A stretch of 64,000 bases of DNA from Takakia lepidozioides (GCA_030704615.1 CM060733.1:60576001-60640000), one strand, 5' to 3'. Shown: positions 35,081-49,100, counted from the stretch's first letter. Notes: generated by a model from the letters alone, not told the origin. A program made the numbers and translations.

Positions 35081-35820
35081 ACTCAATGGCACTATGAACA
35101 TTTCGAGCATGCTGTCAGAAAACTAGACGGGCAAAAACCCAATTCAGCAGCCTCACCTTGCGTGGATACTTGGGAATTGATGCCAGAAGGACATGCCCGT
35201 ATGCGCGCTTCATCGTGCCTCCATCCAGCACATTCTGTAAATGATGAATGACCAAGACCCCGATGTCACACCGTTCTGAGAAGCCACTACGCGCGCTCAC
35301 AGTATACGAAGGCCTTGCCGTGTCAGGATTTCCATTCCCACGTCCCGCCATGTCCGATGCATCACTTGCATCATTGTCTCTGCCAGGTAGAGGCAACACG
35401 TATTAAAATATCTATTCCCCCAAGGCCACATTTTGTTTACCTCTTTTTGTGAAAGCCACGTCAGCAAATGTGCTGCCGAGTCATGGGTGCAATGAATGCG
35501 CAGTGGTTCATGGAGTCGTTGAGTCGACTACATATTCACTTTAATGAATAAATATCTTTATTCCATTAATCGAATTAGGAAAGAAAATTTGTAGTCGCAT
35601 GTGCAGTAATTACAACCACTTGTAATTTTGGCTTTTTCAAATTTTATGTATTTACGCAATTCGTAAAATAGCCCGGAATTCTGCTACGACTCCGGAGTCG
35701 TTGACCCCACTTCTGTCCGCCGTCTGAAATGCCCCCATTGTCTGTTTCGACTCTCCAGTAGTCCCGTTTACTACCAAGTGGTTCCCGGAGTGGTCACGGA
35801 CATGCAGTCGAATCGGAAAA
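35081..35820. other. Right terminal region of CACTA-2
   Basis: Includes a 94-codon minus-strand ORF (35115-35399) of unknown identity, an AT-rich stretch, and GAGTCGTTGAGTCGACTAC-type short repeats approaching the right terminus. No gene is confidently called. Confidence 0.3.
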
Positions 35821-35839
35821 GACACGAATGCTTCTAGTG

Positions 35840-36440
35840 CCTGCCTTACCGACCTTTGGAGCGGAAAGGGTTTGGTGAGATGCCCATTTACCATGACTCT
35901 ACTGGTTGCCCCTTGCAGCAGAATCTGAACCCACTGGCAGAAGCCATGAGGGATGCCTGATTTGTGGAGCACGGCCATAAGGAAAGACCAGTCGACTTTG
36001 TCAGATGCCTTCTCGAAGTCTAGGAGCCACAGGGCCAATGACTGCCCTGTTTTGCATGCGTAGATGTCAGCTTCCTGAGCTAACAGGACATTGTCGAGGA
36101 TGTATCTTCCTTTGACGTAGCCTGCCTGACACGATCTAATCAATGAAGGGAGAAGAGGTTGGATGCGGATGGCTAGGGCCTTAGCTATAATTTTGTATGC
36201 CACATTAAGAAGGGTGATTGGCCTATGGTTGTTGAGGTTAGCTCTATCTCCTTTTTTAAAGAGCAGGGTGATCACTACCTTAGTCATTGCTTCAGGCATG
36301 AAGCCTTGGGCCTTGATGGCGTTTGCCATGTCAGAAAAGTCCTTGATGATGGTCGACCACAAGGACTTGTGAAATTCCACTGGCATCCCATCAATGCCAG
36401 GAGCTTTGTTGTTGTTCATGGCTTTGAGGGCGATGGATAA
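35840..36440 (-). mobile_element. LINE-B, 5' portion (reverse transcriptase fingers/palm)
   Basis: From about 36440 downward the minus strand reads LSIALKAMNNNKAPGIDG, then LFKKGDRANLNNHRPITLLN, QAGYVKGRYILDNVLLAQE, LLDFEKASDKVDW and PLQRSVRQ. These are successive reverse-transcriptase blocks of a plant L1-type LINE. At 35843-35840 the frame is cut by CACTA-2 and resumes at 23092. The upstream part, including the endonuclease domain, is absent, so the insertion was 5'-truncated at about 36440. Confidence 0.9.
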
Positions 36441-36528
36441 TTATTTTTAATGAATGATATTATAGTACCTTAAAAAAAAAGAAAAAAAAAAAAGGTATAT
36501 CTGTGGGGGGGTCATGGTCCGAAGTCGG

Positions 36529-36744
36529 AAGCCCAAGTTAGGCTTCACTTAGGAGAAGGCCTCGACGGCTTCCTCTTGACACCTATAGCTTTGGCTGGTA
36601 TTTCTGTCTCTCTTGGGACTCCTTGTAGCGTGTTTGCTTCATGGCTCTCTAGGGGTTTTATTTTTCCCCTATAAATAAAGTTTTGAGGGCCACTTTCCCT
36701 TGTTGGTAGGAAGGGAAAAAAAAAAAAAAAAAAAAAGCCCAAGT
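36529..36744 (+). mobile_element. Short 3'-truncated retroposon with poly(A) and target duplication
   Basis: A segment of about 200 bases carries AAATAAAG (about 36673), a GAGGGCCACTTTCCCTTGTT block and a run of about 20 A. It is bounded by an 8-base direct repeat GCCCAAGT at 36531-36538 and 36737-36744. This is a textbook 5'-truncated LINE or processed-RNA insertion. The upstream neighbour at 36473-36494 is another A-rich run. Confidence 0.7.
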
Positions 36745-37168
36745 GGCATTGGCTTGATGATGAGCTTATGGCCTAGTGTCACACTGGTAGAGGCTGGATG
36801 ACACAAATAAGAAAATAGACCAAAAGGCAAGTACAATATAAGAGAACTCATGGGAACCAGAATGGGAACAGCATGTTCTACGTGGAATTGTGGGGAGCCA
36901 CGGAAGCACGTGGACTGATGGCTCACTTCTTGGGAAGGAGGGTTAGAGTGAAGCCCTAGGAAGCTTGGGCATGGCGGAGTAGCAGATCGTGCATTCTGTG
37001 CAGTTGGTTGACTCGGTAGATTTCTGGGTTGGTTTTTTATGGTGATTGGGGGGGAAGCTGTGGGGTGATAGGGTGGATCTCCACTGATGTTTGATTGGGA
37101 CTTGGGCTCTTAGAGCCTGGAATTCGCATCTGTACCTGGGGTTTTGGTCCCAGAAAGGATCGGGAGGA

Positions 37169-40100
37169 ATGGGGGTTGCGGCGGAGGGAAAGATTGTGAG
37201 AGTGGTGGAGCTTTATAAGTGGAGGGCGGTGCCATGGCGGCTGGATGTGTGGCCTTTTGTAGTGATATATGTGGGTTGGCTGCTGGGAGTTGTGACCCGA
37301 CTTGATTTCTCTGATGCGTGCATCGTGCTCGCGGCCCTTGTGATCCTGCACATTCTGACTTTGCTCTTCTCCGCATGGTCAGTTGATTTCCGGTGCTTCG
37401 TGCAGGCAAGCAAGGTTGGTTTGTCACTTTCAGTGATTCCCCAGTAGTCCATCCTTTTAACATTGTGTGTGACTGAAGCTTGTCTGCTGAATTCTGTTGG
37501 GAGCTGGAGTGTGGGATCTGGAATTGAATTGGAGGTGGAATTGTCAGGTGAACGATGTGCGCCAGGCAGATGTGTGCAAGGTAGTGCCTTCCAAGTTCTC
37601 AGGCTCGAAAGAGGTGGTACCTTTGCAACAAAGGAAACTGGTAAGCCATTTGCTACCAATTGAAAGTTGAGAGCAGAGATTTGAAAGAGGGATCTACAAC
37701 TCAACGTAGAGGACGTGGGCTGCATTTTTCTCGTTAGTTTCGAGCTGAGCTTTGTGTTACTCTATTGGCCTATGGGGGGTGTGCATTAAAAATCCGCCGC
37801 CCCAAACTCCATACGAGTGGGACAAGATCCAGTTTCTGCCGCACCTGGTTGCCAGCAAGATCATCAAAATGCAACTAGAAGAAGAATTCACCATGCAAAG
37901 AGGTGTAGCAGACCCTATGAACAATACATAATCAGAAGATCTCAGGCAGCGCAGTGTGCTCGAAGTTTACATTATCTTTCCCTCTATGGGACTGCAGATG
38001 TGCTACAGAGCATGCGTTGTACAGATCTGGCTCCAAATTTTAGGTTTCCATGGCAGCTCATTAGCTGGTCACATGTCTGGATTGGGTTCAAAGATAACAC
38101 ACTGCACAGCAAAGCAGCTCTACATGTGATGGGTCAGTCAGATCACTCGCAAACAGGCTGAAGTGCTTCCTTTCTGCCCAATGTCATGGTATAGTTACGA
38201 CGAAGAGGGGCTGGTCACAAGATTAGGTTTTCTGAGGTGGCAAACTAGCCAATCGTATGTCTGGATTGAGTGCAAAGATCTCATCTTTCAAGCTAACAGC
38301 TCTACATGTGCTGGGTCAGCCAGATCACCTAGAGTAGATGGGCCAAAGTGCTTCTCATTGCCATGATGGTCTACCCTCATGTGCTGGCCAACATTAAAAG
38401 TGTCAAAAGTGGGTCACACTTAGATGATATAGATCCTTTCTTGGAGTCTCCTAAAGTTTTCAGAATTGACCAGTTGTGTAGACTTGTCATGGGGCCTGTG
38501 CTAAGCACTGGCATTTGGCACTGCTGTCTGTGAGGTAGATATGGGAGACTCAGTTACCAAGCTGTAGCCCAAACCTTTCAGCTTGTATGGTAGTTGATAA
38601 AGAATGATTGAGCCACCAACATGGTGGTGCAGTTGGCAGGAGAGAAGAGGAATGGTGGCCAGGACAATGGCCAGGTTTTAACCACAAAGCTTCTGGCAGC
38701 TTCTTCTCCTTCAGCAGTCACAGTTGGTGAAGAGATTGGATTTGACTTTAGAAAGCAGCGTTTCATCTACTCTGATGAGCAAGGCAAGTTTTGCAAGCTG
38801 GACTATCCATCGAAGGAGAACTTTGGAACATATAGCAAAAGCACCGGTTATGGTACCGAGGTGAAGGCGCAGGCTGCTCTGGAAAAGTGGGGCAGAAATA
38901 TGTGCGTTTCTCTCTTTGTGTGTGTGTGCGTGTGTGCGAAGTTTATTTATTTCTTTCTCTGGTATGTGTGTTAGTTTTATACACTTCATGGAGTGAATGC
39001 TTTGCTTCGGCATGAGTCTGCGTTTTTATTTGATTTATCTAATTTTTTTTAATGTACAAATCTTAACAGACCCTGAAACCTTACATCTTGCAGGTCAGAG
39101 GCTGTAAATCAATTCAGAGTTGATTGTTAAACATATGTTCTACGTCAAGCATTCACTTATCAAATGTATCAGTGGACAGTTGACATTATGGCTTCTGTTG
39201 AGATTAAGGCGGTGATGTCGGCTGTTGTCAGTTGCTTGAGTTAAACCCACAGACCTTTTATCTGGCAGCAGGCGTAAAAGCTTGGCATGCAGGGTTCAAC
39301 TCTAATTCGTCTCAGACCTGCAAAGTGTCTGTCTTGTATTTTAATATTAGGTTTTTTTCAGCCTCTCATTGCTAATGCCTCAATGTAAAATGACACTGCA
39401 GGTCTTTGACTATTTTTGGAATGATTGTGCACTTTTTGATGTGTGTAGCTTTGAGTTCCCTCAACCCACTTTTCAAGCCTTGATGAAGGAGCACTGCATG
39501 GAGCCCTTCTTTGTTTTTCAGGTCAGTATGGACGTATTTCGTGCAATGTTTGGAACTCCTGCACTGTTGCCTGCTTGGTCCTTTTGGCTAAAATTTGACA
39601 GTTGATTGGGATGTTGAACCCACCTTGAGACCAAATTGTGGGGATGGCTTGTGTTAACTTTATTTGGGATTAGCTGTAAAGGGGTGTCACAATGATCTGC
39701 ACTAGTGATTTGAGGGCCATGCAGCAGCTCCAAGGTGCAATAAAATGTGCTTCTGACTAGCATGAAGGGTTTTGATGCCCAGTTCCTTGAATATCGATTA
39801 TGTTGCTGTGTTTGTGGTACATTTTTTTCATACGAAGACTGAGCAAGAGGCACTGAGTCAAAATTTGGGGGAATGTGGGGTGGCATGTGGCAGGTGTTTT
39901 GTGTGGGGCTTTGGTGTCTCGATGAGTACTGGTATTACAGTGTTTTTACTCTCTTCATGCTGGTGCTGTTTGAATCGACCGTGGTAAAAAGCAGGCTTCG
40001 GACGCTGACAGAACTACGGCGTGTTCGTGTTGACAGCCAGACTCTCATGGTACATCGGGGTGGGAAGTGAGTGTCTCACCTCTCGTGGTTTCTTGGGTTG

Positions 40101-43100
40101 TAGCATTGGAGGTAGGTTACCAAGTATGTGCATCCCCTTCAAAATGTGTGCTCCTGGAAAGATTTAGTCCCTCAAACAACGAAGGACTAAAGGAAGCTTT
40201 TGTGTGGAACAGGTGGCTGAAGCTGTCAGGGATGGACCTAGTTCCTGGAGATGTGGTCTCTATTGGCCGACCTACAGGGCCAGGCAGTGAAGAGCGGACA
40301 GTACCAGGAGATATGTTGCTGATTGCAGGGAGCGCAATCGCAAACGAAGCTCTTCTGACAGGAGAGTCAACGCCACAGTGGAAAGTAAATACCAGTCCTG
40401 CCATGTTGGGTACAGGACAGTGCGCATGTTCTCATGTAGCTATAACAGACACCTGCCTTGTTGGTCCTACATCCATTTTAGCTGTGACTGCATGCTGTGG
40501 GGAGAACAACCAATTGCTAATATTGTTTGAATAACTACAATTTGTGTCCAGAGCCCATTGTGTCTTTGGACAATCAGTCTTGAATTGTGATAGGTTGGAA
40601 AACCAAGTTAGTTTGGTTCATGTTCTTGAGTACCAGGTGTGTCATAGGGTAAGTCAGTCAGCTTTGCATCTTCGAGTTTTACATTTGATTTTGAGCATTG
40701 TGTGGTTGAAGATCACATTCAAAATTGATTGGGCGGAGTTTTGTTTCTGCCACATGCACAGGGGTCTATTGTTGGCCGGGATACTAATGAAAGGTTATCA
40801 ATTAGGCGGGACAAGAACCATGTGTTGTTTGGGGGTACCAAGATTTTGCAGCACACACCTGACAAGGTTATTCTCTCTGTCCATGTGTTGACCTACCTGT
40901 GCCCCCTTGGTCCTCCTGGGGACAGTCAATTTCTTTGTTGTTTGTTTCTCTCTCTCTCTCTGGGCTCTTGTAATTTTCTTGGTTTTTCTGACACATTGTA
41001 CAACGTAGAAGTTTGACAACAATGGTGTAATGCTAATGAGATAATGCTGCACATTCTCTGGATGCCATGGATGGTAACTTCCTCAAAACTGTGGGCCCAA
41101 AGTACGCAAAACATAAGAGTGTGAGAGGGGCAGGCCAGCTCCAGAAATATATTTCTTGATTGGTAGTATCTGAAGCAAAACTAGACAAAATTCTGTGGGT
41201 TGATATGTGCAGTCAGGTGCTCTCAAGACGCCTGATGGAGGTTGTGTAGCAGTTGTACTGCGAACAGGTTTTGAGACCAGCCAAGGGAAGCTGATGCGAA
41301 CAATTCTCTTTTCCACAGAGCGGGTATTGCCACTTGAATTTAAGACATGGAAGAGAGAGCAAATATTTTTTCCGTCAATGTGGATATATGCCTTATTGAT
41401 AATGACTAAAACTGGTCGCCAATGTAGTGGAAGAGTTGCATCCAGAGGGTCGTTTACAGCCTGATAATTTAGGTCCTTGTTGGTCCTCTAATTACATGCC
41501 CTGGCTTATGAAAGTTTAAGATGCTCAACATTTCCACCTTGCTTTGGCCCTGTTCTCAACATGCTCTTTCAGAGCTGAAAACAGCAGGGTTTGGGGCTTG
41601 TATTCAGTTAAGTTGCTATGTGTGCTTTCAGGTGACTGCAAACAACTGGGAGAGTGGGCTCTTCATTCTTTTTCTGGTGGTATTTGCGTTGATTGCTGCA
41701 GGTTACGTACTCAAGAAGGTGGGTAGTCATGTCAAGAAACCTTGTTTGTTATGATATTCATGCACCATTGGATATTCAGAGAGCCCCAAAAACTTTTTTT
41801 GCAAGTGACGCTATGGTGACACCACGCTTTGTCCATTCAAGCAGTAGCTGCTGAACTTTCCTGCACTTTGTCCATAAAGGATCCGTGCAGCAAGCACGTA
41901 AAAGTCTCACATCATACATCCGAGTTGATGATTGTAAGTTTGATTGATGAAGGGAGGTTTGTACCTGCACCTCACTGCTCCTAGGTGCTCAAATTTCTTT
42001 CTTTGATGTCACAGGAATCTGGTGATAGAATTTGTCACAGAACTTTGCTACTTTCTGGTTTGTTGAAAAATCCTACTATGTCATTTCTTATCATTTTTTT
42101 CACAAGACCTGTTACCACCACGGTACAGATCTGAAGACCTTAATTATAAGAATTATCAACATGCAGCTGTGTCTTCAAAAACATTGAACATGTCACTTGC
42201 TGTCGAATGGGGGGTTTTTGCTGTAGGGCCTAGATGACCCAACACGGAGCAAGTACAAGTTGTTTCTGAATTGCTCTCTGATCATCACTTCGGTCATTCC
42301 ACCGGAGTTGCCAATGGAGCTCTCAATTGCTGTCAACACCTCTCTCATTGCCCTTGCTCGGCGGGGCATCTACTGCACCGAGCCCTTCCGGATCCCATTT
42401 GCTGGCAAGGTGTCTATAAAGTTCCCCTCCACTCTGTGTGTGAGAGAGAATGTACTCATGAGACATTGTTTGTTGGAGCCTTGTGGTCATAGACCCCACG
42501 CCAAGTTTGGGTGGAACAAGAGGGAACAGACTAACTACCTTTGAGACAAGAGAGAACCATCAATATCACGGCCACTGGTGTGGTTTATGCATGTGCTTTG
42601 CACTTTTTGAGATTTTGCTCTTACCATGGCTTGTGCTTGAGGAGCCAGATAATGTCCATTGTTGGGTGATCACTCTTTTGCTGTCCTTTTAATTCACTGT
42701 TGTATATAAATCTAGTATGGATGCGTGGCTAAGTTGGCAGACAACAGAATGGTTAGGAAAATTCTACATGGATCAATGTGATTGCGTTGTTTCTTCGCCA
42801 TCTGTCAGGTGGATGTTTGCTGCTTTGACAAGACTGGCACTTTGACCAGTGATGACATGGTAATATTCTGTGCATGGCAGATGTTGTTGCCAGATTCCTA
42901 ATTTCTCCTCCTCTTTGTCTTGCTTCCCTCTCATTTCCAAGAAGGTTTTACAGCTAATACCCATCACTGACATTCTGTAAGTGCATTTGAACAATGGAAG
43001 CATTTTTACACTTGACTGCAGAAAATGATTTAGTTGTATATCTAGAAAAGCTGAAAGCAAGTTGGTTTGAGGCCTTGTTTGACTCGTGCTGTGTTTTGAT

Positions 43101-46100
43101 TTGCACTAGGAATTCCGAGGTGTGGTTGGCTTGAACGAAAACCATGATCTGGAAACTGATTCGAGCAAGTTACCAGAGGCCACTGTGCAAACTTTGGCTG
43201 CGTGCCATGCTCTTGTGTTTGTGGACAACAAGCTTGTAAGCCTCACTCTCTGGTTCCCCACATTCCCCCTCCCCTCTTTCTCTCTCTCTCTCTCTGTCCC
43301 TCTCTCTGTGAGTTAAGGCTATGACAAACAAAATCTTATGAGTACATTCTCTCTCTCAGTTACTGTAAGATGTGGAAAGCGGGGGGTTTTGGGATGAAGG
43401 TGGGTGATGCCACCATACGAGCTCTTATGTTTGCGGATGACTTCACAGGCCTAGGGGATACCCTATCCAATCTTCAGGAGTTGATTGATTGTGCAAGAGG
43501 TACTTTGACCTGTGGAGGCTAGAGTCTGAAGTTAGTAAATGTGCAGTAGTGGCTTTCAATGATCATAGGGAGGGGGGAGGTGATCTCAAATGGACCTGGG
43601 GTGTTGAATAGATCCCTGTGCTCCCTTCCTACGCATATCTTGGTTTTGAATTTTCCTACAGTTGCAACTGGGACGGGCATATACAAAAGTGGTTCAAACA
43701 GCTAAACGCAAGCTTTGGGTCTCACTAGTTTTTCCCACTGCACTGAAGCTAGAAGGACCATTCCTTGCCCTGTGGACATTATAGGCTCTCTTTTCTTTCT
43801 TTCTTTTGTCTTTGAGCTTTCTTTGGACATTGTCAAGTTTTTTTATTTTCTTCTTTCTCGCTCCAGTGCCAGGCCACAAGGCTGTGCCTAGCAAGTCTAA
43901 TGAGTACATGCTTCTTCATGCACTGCATAAATTAATGAACTATTGGCAGATGGCAGAGTTTTGTACTAAAGTATGCCGTTCGGCTTCTTCCCATGCAGAT
44001 AACCTCAACTGTACACCTTTTACAGAGCGACATTTGGTGCTAGAGATATTGCCCCAGTCATGGAGCTTTCAGTTTTACCATTCTCTCTCTTTACCAGTTT
44101 TAGCACAGTTGTCAAGCTCACTCACCTGGATTAGGATTTGAAATGGGTGTATGTAGGTGGGTGACCCTTTGGAGAAGGCAGCATTGAAGGGAATTGACTG
44201 GGCTTACACAGCTGATGAAAAGGCAGTGCCTCGCAAGTAAGTCCAGGCATGCTCATGCTCATCCTCCCCCTCATCTTCCCCCCCACACCTGCCTCTCTTT
44301 TGTGTGAGCTTGTGAAGTTCGTATCATTTGCAGATGGCAGATCAAAGGCAAAGATAGTTTTTAACAACTCTTGCTTTATAGTCAGTGCATTTCCAGGTAT
44401 AGCTGGGTTTGTTATTCTGCCACTCCTTGACTTTTCTAAGAAGTCATACCACAACAGCTTAGAATGAGTGATGTTATTGCTGACGTCTTTGTTGTTGCCG
44501 TAGTTGCTGACTGCTATGATCAAACACATTGGAAACAGGGGGGGTGGACAGCCGGTGCAGATAGTGCGGCGCCACCAATTTGCTTCTCACCTTAAGCGGA
44601 TGGCTGTGGTGGCTCGCACTGAGGACTCCTTTATTGCATTTGTGAAGGTGATTCTGTCTACTCATCATGAACAGAAGGAAAGAGAAACCTTGGAGTTTCC
44701 ACTCGGGGCCCTGAGAGAGGGAGAGGTTCAGCATTTCTTAGCTTGCCAATTTGGGAACCAAGGGTTTTTCCCAGTGAAGTTTGATCTGGGTGTTTTCCTT
44801 TCGTTGACAATTGATAGGGCGAGAAGAAGAAAAATTTCAGTATGCACACAGGGACATTGATTGATTTGTCCTTCTATCTTGTCATGTGGTAAACTGTTGC
44901 CTTTGCCTGCCTGTTGAGTGCTTCTTGTAGAAGTGATCACCTCTTCTAAGGCAGAACCGTTGTATCTCAATGTTTTGGCGCTGCCATGTATCTAGCTATC
45001 TAATACTCTTTTGAAATTCTGTGTTGGCAGGGTGCTCCAGAAACAATACAGGAGAGGTTGGTTGAGGTGGACCAGGGTTATGTCGAGGCTTACAAGCAGT
45101 ACACGCGGCAAGGTTCTCGTGTGCTAGCATTAGCATATAAGTCCCTCCCTGACATGGCGGTAAGGTTCACACCCATCATCCTCTCGCTACACCCATTTGG
45201 AAATCCAGGCCCGACATTTGGAGCCAGATTCAATGCTTGCTTGGTCTTTAAAATTTTGAAGAGAGTTGTCGTTTTTCGAGTTAAGGTTTATAATGAGGCG
45301 TGGTTGGCCAAGACATGATCATAAACACTTGAATTGTTTTCACATGTGCAGGTTGGTGAAGCCCGCAGTCTGGACCGTGAAGTGGTGGAAAGTGGGTTAA
45401 TCTTTGCGGGATTTGCGGTATGCATGCTACATTGTGATTGTCCTTGGTGTAGGTTTTCCCCTAGTACCATAGCTAAAATCTCAGAATCGTATGTACAGTT
45501 GGGCCAAATGCTTTTCAGTGTCTACTCTCCAGATTCGATCTGTGTCGAGGGTCTGTGGGGTCCAATGTCGTGATTAAGCTTGGCTACCTTGGCAATACTG
45601 CAGGTTTTTGCATGCCCTTTGCGGAGTGACTCTGGAGAAGTCCTCAAAGAGCTACGAGACTCTTCTCATGACTTGGTATGTTCTGTGCCATGCGTCTGGC
45701 AACTATCAGATTTTGGTCCCTAAATAGACAGTGAGTGGTGAATTAGTACAGGTGTGAAATGAGCCTAATTGACATCTGGCATCCATGCGATTGGCCAGGC
45801 TAGTCATTTATTCCATGCACATGTTTTGCAATACAGTTGTGAATGTCTAGAAGCGTTGTTCCCTTCACTAGGGACATTCCAAGACTGAATCGCAGTTTCT
45901 GCCTGGTTATTTTTGGGAGTGTGCAGCTACAAGTTTGTTCTGTACTAGTTTGTTTCTCAAAGATGGTGCTATTTTTGCAGGTGATGATTACAGGAGATCA
46001 GGCATTGACAGCATGCCATGTTGCAGCCCAAGTCCACATTGTCTCACGTCCAGTGTTGATTTTGACTGCTCAAGCCAGTGATGCGGTTGTGGGAGAGTTT

Positions 46101-49100
46101 GATTGGCTGTCTCCAGATGAGAAGTTGAAGATACCTTACAAGTGCGTGTTTGTCCTTTTGACCCTGTCTTCTTTGGTGTCTTAGGCCAGGTCTTGGAAAA
46201 CTTGACTGTGGTGGTCACATTGTGTTGTTACTCTTCTGTGCTTTGGTTATTTGTTATTGTATCACTTTTGGAAATTCAACAAGTTTCTGGAGATGGATAT
46301 GCATGCACAGAAATATGATGGATTGCAAAATAAAAAATGTGGACTCTTGCTGAGGAGAGGGTAACTTATGATGTCACTTGACCCTGAAGTGCTACTGCCT
46401 TCCAATGGAAGGTGGACACCTTTTATGACATTTAATACACATGTGGTTTGACTAGTGAAATGGTATGATGTCCGAACCACTCAGCTATCCTTTGGAAGAC
46501 AATGGAATGGAAATATTAATGTGGAATAGGTTAAATGCCGATCCATTAGTTTGGAGCTCAAGAACTGATGTTTCCTCTCAGGTATGTTGGCTTTTTCTTC
46601 AACTTGGTTTTGATGAATATTGTGGAATGGAACAGAAAGGAGGAGGTGTTGGAGGTGTCAGCAGTTCATGATTTGTGTATTGCTGGTGATGGTCTTGGTA
46701 TGCTCCAGCGGTCCAATGCATTGCAGTTGGTTATTCCTTTAACCAAGGTGAGGTCCTCGCTGCTGAAATTATCTGGTGAATTTTTTCATCCAGCAAGATA
46801 AAGATGCTCTCTTTGACGTCCCTGCGAACACCCAGTTATGGGGTTTCAGCATGCCATGGTATATGATTCATGGGCTGACATTCACATCATACCAGGAAGC
46901 CTCAGGTAGATCCAGGTCTGCTCCTGTAGCTGTCTGGTCTCTTTCACATACGGGGCGTTCTGTATATCCTTAATGCATAGAATAACACTCAATGTGCTGT
47001 GTCTCTATCATAAGGTGTTTGCAAGGGTGGCACCTGATCAAAAGGAACTCATATTAACCACACTCAAGGCAGTTGGCCGCACAACTCTTATGTGTGGTGA
47101 CGGGACTAACGATGTTGGCGCTCTCAAGCAGGTGAGCCCATCAACCCATTGTATGAACATCGTGTATGGCAGGCACTTTGTCTGATTGGGAATTCACAAG
47201 ATTGTTTCATTCTGTGGGTATGGGGTTGACATTTGTATGAGGTGCGATGAATTGGTATCTTTGCTCCCAAGTGCCCCTGGGGTCTAACGAGGACCCACTT
47301 GGTTGTCAAGTATATGGTCTGTGTGCCAGCTTAACTTGAGTTCAGCAGGAGCTGGATTGTGGGGTGATGACATACTGTCTTAAGTGTGTCAGGCACATGT
47401 TGGGGTTGCTCTATTAAATGCTATTCCTCCTGCTCGGGAAGGGACTCCATCCTCATCACCATCAGAGCTACCATCTCCCCCAAATGCGAGTACATCTTCA
47501 ACATCCCCTGCTGGTCATTTTCTCTTCCCTTCTCATCTTAAGTGGCAGTGGGGTAGCCAAGAGATCCCGGTCCTCCCTGCCTACACTTACCTGGGCGTTG
47601 AGTTCTCCTCCAATTGTAATTGGGATGCACATATCCGGAAAGTTGTTCAAACTGGCAAGGGCAAAGCTCTGGGGCTCACTAAATTTTTCCACTGCAGAGG
47701 GGTCAACTCTGAGGTTAAGAAAATCATGCTTTGTCGCGTTATTAGACCTGCCTTGGAGTACGGATCTGCTATATGGGTTGATATCCATTGAAGTGGGGGT
47801 GCTTAAGGAGTGTATGTCAGCATCCTCCAAAACAGCCAATGTGGCTGTTCGGGGTGAGTTTGGCGTTCCGTCCTTAAGCTCCCGACGAGATGAATTCAAG
47901 GTCAGATGGTGGGGTCAACATATGCCCAACACCAGATATCCTAAGTTAATCGACTCTATATCTTGGAAATAGGACCGCCCTGTCAAACCTAAGTCCTGGC
48001 AGAAGAGAGTAGAAGAGATCCTCAAGGACCTGGACCTGGATCCGCAAGTCTTGACCCTGCTGGATAAATCTGACTTAGAGGCTGTAGTGTCCTCAGCCAT
48101 GTCTGTTGCCATGAGATTGTCTGATGAAAATGAAGTTAGGCAGAAAACTTCCCTGAACTTGTTTCCAGTCTGTGACATGGGGGAGGACATCTTGGATGAC
48201 CTCAAGGGTCTACCCACTCTCGGCACTAGACTGAAATTTAAACTCAGGGCAGGAAGCCTACCTTTGAACAGCAAACAGAAGCAGAGAGGAAAGGGAGAGT
48301 GCAATTGCCTGTTGTGTGGGCAATCTGAAGACAGTATTCATTTTCTGATACACTGTCCGGGGTTCTCTCACCAAAGAGATGCTCTCTTCAAATCTATTAA
48401 GGGAATTGTGCCTGTACCCCTGTTTACCAACTTTGAAAGTCTTGAGGCTGAGCCAAAAGCCCAGGCCCTCCTGAGGCCTAGTTTTTGGGCAAATCACACA
48501 CAGCAGATTGATGCTTGTGTGAAGGGATTTCTAGAGGATATCTGGAAAACCCGGATTAATTCTTTATATGGAGGTAAGTCTTATACCAACGTCAGCCCCT
48601 GACAGAGGTAGGTTCTGTCCCTTTTGTTCCCGCTCAAACTGGGCGCGGGGTCAATGGCCACAAGGCTACGGCAAACAACGTCTTATGAGTACAATCTCCC
48701 TTCTCATCAGTTCCTCTCTCAATTTCTCCTCACTATTGCAGTGACTGACTCAAAAGAATGTAAGAAATATCTCCCTTGTTAAGCTTGTCCTCTTTTCCTA
48801 TTGCGCACCGACTTACTTGACTGAGGAGTCTTCAACATGTCTGTGCCCTCAAGGCAACCAAATGTTTGCACTAGCTGTCCACTGACTAGCAGTGTCAACT
48901 ACTAGCAGTTGTCCCAATTCTTTTATAAAGAAGATGAAGGTGAGCCAATGGTAGTCAGTGCTCTTGATTTGCTGCCAAAGTCTGATTTTCAGTGGTCACT
49001 TGCCACAGTTACCAGTGCGAAACCAAAGCGGCCAAGGAGTGGAATTCCAGGTGCCCAAGGCCTGTCAGGTGCCGTCCATTCCCCTCAAAGTGGACCTTCG

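Larger units (their letters stand above)
23093..35839 (+). mobile_element. CACTA-2: 12.7-kb CACTA transposon inserted in LINE-B
   Basis: The ends are CACTAGAAGCATTCGTGTC (23093-23111) and its exact complement (35821-35839). These are 19-bp perfect terminal inverted repeats beginning with CACTA, flanked by a CCT target duplication. Inside are a TNP2-like transposase (+, 30692-34306), a TNPA/Ptta-like gene (-, 26054-28981) and an FCP1/HAD-like gene (-, 25280-26018). This divergent two-transposase layout is typical of En/Spm-type elements. Perfect ends and an exact target duplication suggest a fairly recent insertion, but two stop codons break the transposase. Confidence 0.93.

Noticed and set aside
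47498-47899. 133-codon minus-strand ORF
   Set aside because: It is the antisense of the LINE-A reverse-transcriptase segment; the same antisense peptide recurs wherever LINE-A is copied.
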